Of a stretch of DNA of 64,000 nucleotides, positions 60,345-64,000 are shown piece by piece. Within the stretch, counting starts at the first letter, position 1. Each line of letters opens with the position of its first letter. The stretch covers positions 56,731,551 through 56,795,550 of the forward strand of contig JAZBQD010000030.1 of assembly GCA_036583965.1 (NCBI GenBank), given 5' to 3'. The notes under the pieces were generated by a model, which worked only from the letters and a program-made list of their open reading frames with translations, was not told the origin of the DNA and made no database searches. Position numbers and translations under genes: made by a program. The DNA is from Prunella strophiata (Eukaryota; Chordata; Aves; Passeriformes; Prunellidae).

Positions 60345-63300
60345 CCTGTCTGGGAATCTTATAAGAAGAAACCGTAGGCAGACCTACCTCCAGGCTCTGA
60401 TGAACCCTGGGTCTTTTTACTGTGAAAGCCAACAATGTTTTCTCTATCATGGCTTCAAGTTTCTTTTTCACAAGGGCATTTTTTGGAGAATAAGTGTTGT
60501 TTCCAAAATGGTAGTAGATATTTATTCCTATCAAGAGAAACTAAAAAAGTGGGATCCTTGCAAATAAATGGAAAGGATCCAGACACCGTTTCTTGCTGGT
60601 ATTCTTTAGGACTTGTGTTCAAGTACTTTATAATATGCAGTTATTAAGCTATAACACAGAAATAAAATAGCATCCCAAAAGTAGAATTATTAGGAGGAAA
60701 GCTTTGCTATTACCACGTCTTCATTGGATGAGTTTCTTGTATCTGATTAACACCTGATGGTTTATTGGTTACTGTAAAGAAATTAAAATTAATTTCCACT
60801 TATTCTTTCAGAACCCACAACGTCACTGTCAAACTGCCTCTGTGTTGAAGGCCTTGCCTTAATGGAATGATTATTTATATAGTAGTAAACAAATGGCAAA
60901 GTTAACATGGTAGCAGTGAAAGATATTAACGTACTGGAAGCAGGTACAAACTGCATTTCTCATATAACCATGAAGAAGTCATCATTGTTTTAGAAATATG
61001 AAGATGATGGTTACTATTGCCAGACCTTTGAGTATCATTTGTTGGCAGAAGACAGTCATAAAGAGCAATAAAAATTTAGTAGGGCTAGTATGCAGTAACA
61101 TCACCTGGTATCATCCTGTGGAAAAATAAATTTAAATGAGAATATAGGAACACAGCAAGGGGAGTACACCAGAATCAAGAATATTTCTGACAGTGGTAAG
61201 AACCAAATACTGCACTGTGGGTTATAAAATGCCTTTGGTTGGCAATTAAGCAATAAAATACCCATGGTAAAAATCTTGATAATTCTAGACCATTATCAGC
61301 TGTCTTATATATCAGAACCAAAGTTAAGTTAATAATTCCTAGATATTTTTATCCTAGCCAATGCAAGCATAGATACTCTCACAGTAAGATAATTTAGATT
61401 AATGCCAACATTCATTCAGTTCTTACAGTCCTTTAAAGAGATTCACGTTTTGCTGTGTGAGATACTGAAATACTTTCACGTATTATATTCTATACATCTT
61501 CACCCAGTCTTCACCTCACTGAATACTGTCCTTATTAGAATTCTCACATCTTCTCAATATTGAGAATACTTACAGTTCATCACAGGGTTCTGTACAGACC
61601 AGCTTCCCCGGTATATTTTCCAGAGTGTGCTCCCAGAATGAATAAACTTTCTGATTCTTTTCCTATGTAATATTCTAAAGGAGGCTTTGAGGTTACTACA
61701 GAGCTCCTGGTCCTATGATACATAAGACTATCAAGTTTGCTGTCATTCCTAGATATGATTGCTTCATATACTTTGTATGTCACAAAAGAATCATCTCTTC
61801 ATGTGCAATGTTGTGGGTCTTCCTTACTCCTGAAACACCTACTCTTCTTATCTGGCTTTGTTCTGGCAGGTCTTGCTTTTCCTTCCCATATCTATTCTTC
61901 TTTCCCAGCTTTAATGCAGTGGTATTGGAGAATTCCTGCTACAAAATTTATAAGATAACTAACTCCACAAGTGATGAGATGTTGATTTTTTTTTTTTAAT
62001 TGAACTTGATTTTGTGAGTGCACAACAATAAATACCCTGTAATTTTAACTTCATGTGAAGTAAGAAGTGCAACAGAAAAATGTATAGGTACTCAGTAGGA
62101 GGGTTCAGACAAAAAACATTGAGCTTAATAAAGAATTAAATCTTTGGAGGGCTTTGTGAGCCATTCTGGCTTTAAAAAAAAAAAGTGAAATGGCATTTTT
62201 TTTCATCTAAAAGGTCTCTTTTGGTTGTGCAATTATATGGATTTGGTGGAATTTTTCTAAGCTATGTAGAAAAATTTACAGTTATTTTAAAAGAATAAGA
62301 TTATATTTAAGTTTTCATATTTCCAGATCTTGATCAAAACATAAAAAGAAATACACTAAAAAATAAAGAGCATGGACTCTTCTGGTGTCTATAATCTAAA
62401 GCTCCCAGTATTTTTATGCCAACCTTCAAAATTTATCCATAGGACAAATATGGAAAGCATAGATGACATTCAAAATGTTTCAGAGTAAATGCATCACTGT
62501 AGTAAGTGAAAGATTTCCACTGCCTTTAATGTTTTAATATTAAATGTTCAATACAAAATCCTCAGTATATGGTCTCTCAAACTACATAAATTTCAGAATT
62601 CACAGGTGTCTCTGAAATTTTTTTTTTAAAATTCCCACATCCTCTCAAGTGTCACTTCCTTGCAAAATAACATTGACACCTTAGGGATGCTCTTATGTTT
62701 GCATCTGGAGTAAAATGTGTTGATTATGTTAGAAGAAGATGCCACAGAAGCAAAATGTATTATTCTCATTAAAAACCCAATACTTTCCTTTTAAGAATGG
62801 CATAAAAGCAACATGACCGATAGGGCACTGCTAAGGCATTGCAAAGTGTCATGAATATTTTGGGAACCATTGTCTGCTTTACAAGGTATTATATATTTCC
62901 CACTTACTTTCAAGATTTCTTCTTTAATTAAATTGTAAACTCCCCAGTATTTCACTGTTAAGAACTATCCCAGTCTTAGTCAAATGTCTTTATAAAGCTG
63001 AATTCTCTGTAAAGAATATAAAGCTACAGCATTTTTTCCTGTTTGGTTTGATTATGACTAGATAATTAAATTGAGATATTGCACATAGGAAACATTATTT
63101 ATTTCTTGCAGAAAAATTTAATTTCATGCATGAGAAGTTACTTGTTCCCTTTTTTGTCCAATTCTACATGTCTCACTAAAGCAGTAATTTTTTTGTGGGG
63201 AGACTTTTGGTTGACAGCTATTACTAAGGTCCCATGCAGGTGGTTATTTTTATAGATAAGATATGCATCACAGATTATCTGTTGTAGCTAACCTGCTTGT

Positions 63301-63759
63301 CTTACAACACTTGATCCAAAACAACCCTCTGTTTATGGAGGAAACAAAACACTGGAACAAAGTTCTTCAGTGGATTAAGTGCTGTTTATAGGAGGTTGTC
63401 TCAGATTTGTGTCCACTGAGCTAGAAGTTTTCATTTCAGTCCATAATCTTATGCTAAATTGATTGAGCTACAATACACAACAAAAAATAACATGAAAGAA
63501 CTACACCTACTGCTCATGTGAGACAATCAGTAGACCCTGTAAAGGACAGGATGCCCTTCGTCTTCTTATTTGCAATGCCTTAGCTGATTGAAACTAACAG
63601 TAGTTTGAAGTCTGTAAGGATTTTAGAAATAGGACTACAATGAGAAGATGCTTAAGTTTTTTTTGTTGGATTTAAATAAGTATAAAGTCCAGCTTTGCAA
63701 GAAACAGGTGGAACGAAAAATGGATTCCATTTCTCTTGTGCTTTTACATTCATATATTT

Positions 63760-63825
63760 TATATCTATCTATCCATCTATTTATCTAGCTATCTATTTCC
63801 TTTTTTTTTTTTTTTTTTTTTTTTT
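63760..63825 (+). repeat. (TATC)n microsatellite followed by T25
   Basis: TATC/CATC/TAGC variants from about 63760 to 63798, then T25 at 63801-63825. Confidence 0.92.
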
Positions 63826-64000
63826 CTCTCAAGTGGGCAGTATGCACTGACATTTGCTAAGGAATGACCTAGACTCACAGTGTAAAACACAGGAAGTGAT
63901 GAATGGCGATATTGTGACTGGAGACAATAAATGTAAAATTTATCTCATTTAGCTTTAGTCATGTAGTTGTTCAACATCACAATCAAGCGAGCTCAGGTAT

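Larger units (their letters stand above)
58024..64000. other. Unrecognised AT-rich DNA with simple repeats
   Basis: About 6 kb with a T36 run (60309-60344), a TATC-type microsatellite and T25 run (63760-63825), and a possible retroposed segment near 60345-60600. No gene was recognised. Confidence 0.5.

Noticed and set aside
1..64000. Prokaryotic systems: CRISPR, operons, phage, toxin-antitoxin modules
   Set aside because: Base composition, CR1 and LTR repeats, lack of dense open frames and absence of regularly spaced repeats all indicate a vertebrate genome. Nothing resembling such systems was found.

Overview
The window looks like an AT-rich, gene-poor stretch of an avian nuclear genome. 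The main evidence is at least nine recognisable fragments of CR1 LINE retrotransposons, the dominant LINE of birds, plus several endogenous-retrovirus LTR fragments of types I know from bird genomes. CR1 also occurs in crocodilians and turtles, so 'bird' is a strong inference rather than a proof. I found no bacterial or plasmid gene, no rRNA, no tRNA, no CRISPR array and no convincing protein-coding exon. Every long open frame is explained by simple repeats, by CR1 reverse-transcriptase remnants, by antisense CR1 or LTR sequence, or by chance. The window may be intergenic or lie inside a very large intron.

Layout: (1) 1-1.5 kb is an extreme purine satellite, (GGGA)n with ordered GGA interruptions and then 54 uninterrupted GGAA units, followed about 180 bp later by a TTCC-rich tract of complementary composition. 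(2) 1.5-12 kb is mostly unrecognised AT-rich sequence with one minus-strand ERV LTR at 8.6-9.2 kb. (3) 12-23 kb carries three CR1 fragments separated by unique sequence. (4) 28-36 kb has two minus-strand LTRs of one family (28.4 and 34.6 kb), a CR1 fragment abutting the second, a 180-bp TTTTTC tract, and a candidate conserved non-coding block at 30.5-31.1 kb. (5) 38-51 kb has a CR1 fragment with the FADD motif, two oppositely oriented LTRs (42.3-43.2 kb), and four minus-strand CR1 remnants. The second of the two LTRs is a solo LTR with TG...CA ends and a perfect 5-bp target duplication. (6) 52.6-53.7 kb is a GC-richer block with a TATA box, probably an LTR. (7) 53.7-64 kb is mostly unrecognised, with an old CR1 piece, an LTR 3' end and A/T or TATC simple repeats.

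No genes cooperate here. The content is retrotransposon decay plus simple-sequence DNA. The most noteworthy items are the purine satellite and its complementary partner, the solo LTR with its target duplication, the opposed LTR pair, and three unannotated blocks whose base composition suggests constrained non-coding DNA. The last of these can only be tested by alignment. No novel biological system is visible.
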